Part shown: positions 14,083 to 14,267 of the stretch, one piece after another
Numbering within the stretch: position 1 is the first letter of the stretch
How the letters are laid out: each line of letters opens with the position of its first letter
From: an uncultured bacterium
Lineage (GTDB): Bacteria > Actinomycetota > Coriobacteriia > Coriobacteriales > Coriobacteriaceae
DNA: 14,267 nt
Direction of reading: 5' to 3'
Assembly (NCBI GenBank): GCA_905215765.1
Contig: CAJMRP010000048.1
Coordinates: 1 to 14,267 of the forward strand
Notes under the pieces: model-generated
Told to the model about the DNA's origin: nothing
Databases searched by the model: none
What the model saw: only the letters and a program-made list of their open reading frames with translations
Made by a program: the position numbers and the translations under genes

Positions 14083-14207
14083 GGCCCCGTATCGGTGTTG
14101 CCTCCCGGCGCGTCCTCGGGCATGAGCGATATTTTGCTACGCACTTCGTGCTGCGAAATATCGCTCCCCCTGCGGAATGCGCCGGGAGGCAACACCGATT
14201 CGGGGCC
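14083..14207. repeat. Large nested inverted repeat
   Basis: The outer arms at 14083-14111 and 14179-14207 are 29 bp each with one mismatch (28 of 29 pair). Inside the 67-nt centre a second perfect 11-bp stem (GAGCGATATTT, 14124-14134 with 14156-14166) encloses a further GCAC/GTGC tip. No T run follows on either strand and no gene overlaps. The rest of the right end (14208-14267) shows nothing I can name. It may be a dispersed palindromic element or a structured RNA; the neighbouring gene beyond the window is unseen. Confidence 0.8.
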
Positions 14208-14267
14208 TGCAAATACATACTTCAGGCACAGTTCTCAAACATGTTCTGAGGGCTGATGCAAATTTGG

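Noticed and set aside
1..14267. CRISPR arrays, insertion sequences, prophage genes or rRNA
   Set aside because: I saw no regularly spaced repeats, transposase motifs, phage genes or rRNA sequence in the window.

Overview
The window reads as a chromosomal segment from a strictly anaerobic, fairly GC-rich Gram-positive bacterium. Gene style, the anaerobic ribonucleotide reductase, the butyrate kinase and the tRNA context suggest a gut member of Coriobacteriia, perhaps Collinsella-like. That placement is recognition from memory, not a search result. Every gene I can support lies on the minus strand, so transcription runs from high to low coordinates.

In transcription order the layout is as follows. 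(1) Positions 14267-13849 hold a large nested inverted repeat, a tRNA promoter, tRNA-Leu(GAG) and its terminator. (2) Positions 13789-10616 hold a signalling pair: a PAS/GAF/SpoIIE-type phosphatase and a protein that fuses a STAS (anti-anti-sigma) domain to an RsbW-like ATPase. This looks like a compact partner-switching module with no sigma factor in view. (3) Positions 10510-10318 hold tRNA-Gly(GCC), tRNA-Val(GAC) and a terminator. (4) Positions 10207-8779 hold an Sfp-type phosphopantetheinyl transferase, a TetR-type regulator and a strong terminator. (5) Positions 8725-3046 hold a near-perfect operator-like palindrome and then a six-gene run: SCPx-like thiolase, DUF35 zinc-ribbon/OB-fold protein, acyl carrier protein, phosphotransacetylase, butyrate kinase and MFS transporter, closed by a terminator. 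(6) Positions 2713-218 hold the anaerobic ribonucleotide reductase nrdD behind an NrdR-box promoter and an approximately 220-nt leader. The first 29 codons of nrdG follow, cut by the window edge.

The most interesting unit is region 5 together with region 4. The transferase can activate the carrier protein, the thiolase/DUF35 pair can make or break a carbon-carbon bond on an acyl thioester, and phosphotransacetylase plus butyrate kinase can convert acyl-CoA to a free acid and ATP, or the reverse. The transporter would move the substrate or product. No oxidoreductase, hydratase, CoA transferase or ligase is present. I do not recognise this set as a named pathway. Its direction (energy-yielding cleavage of a beta-keto acyl compound, or ATP-driven activation and condensation) cannot be read from the sequence.

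Also worth attention are an apparent Cys-to-Gly change at the first cluster cysteine of NrdG, a shared A/T-tract palindrome just upstream of the -35 of both tRNA promoters, and two long intergenic inverted repeats.
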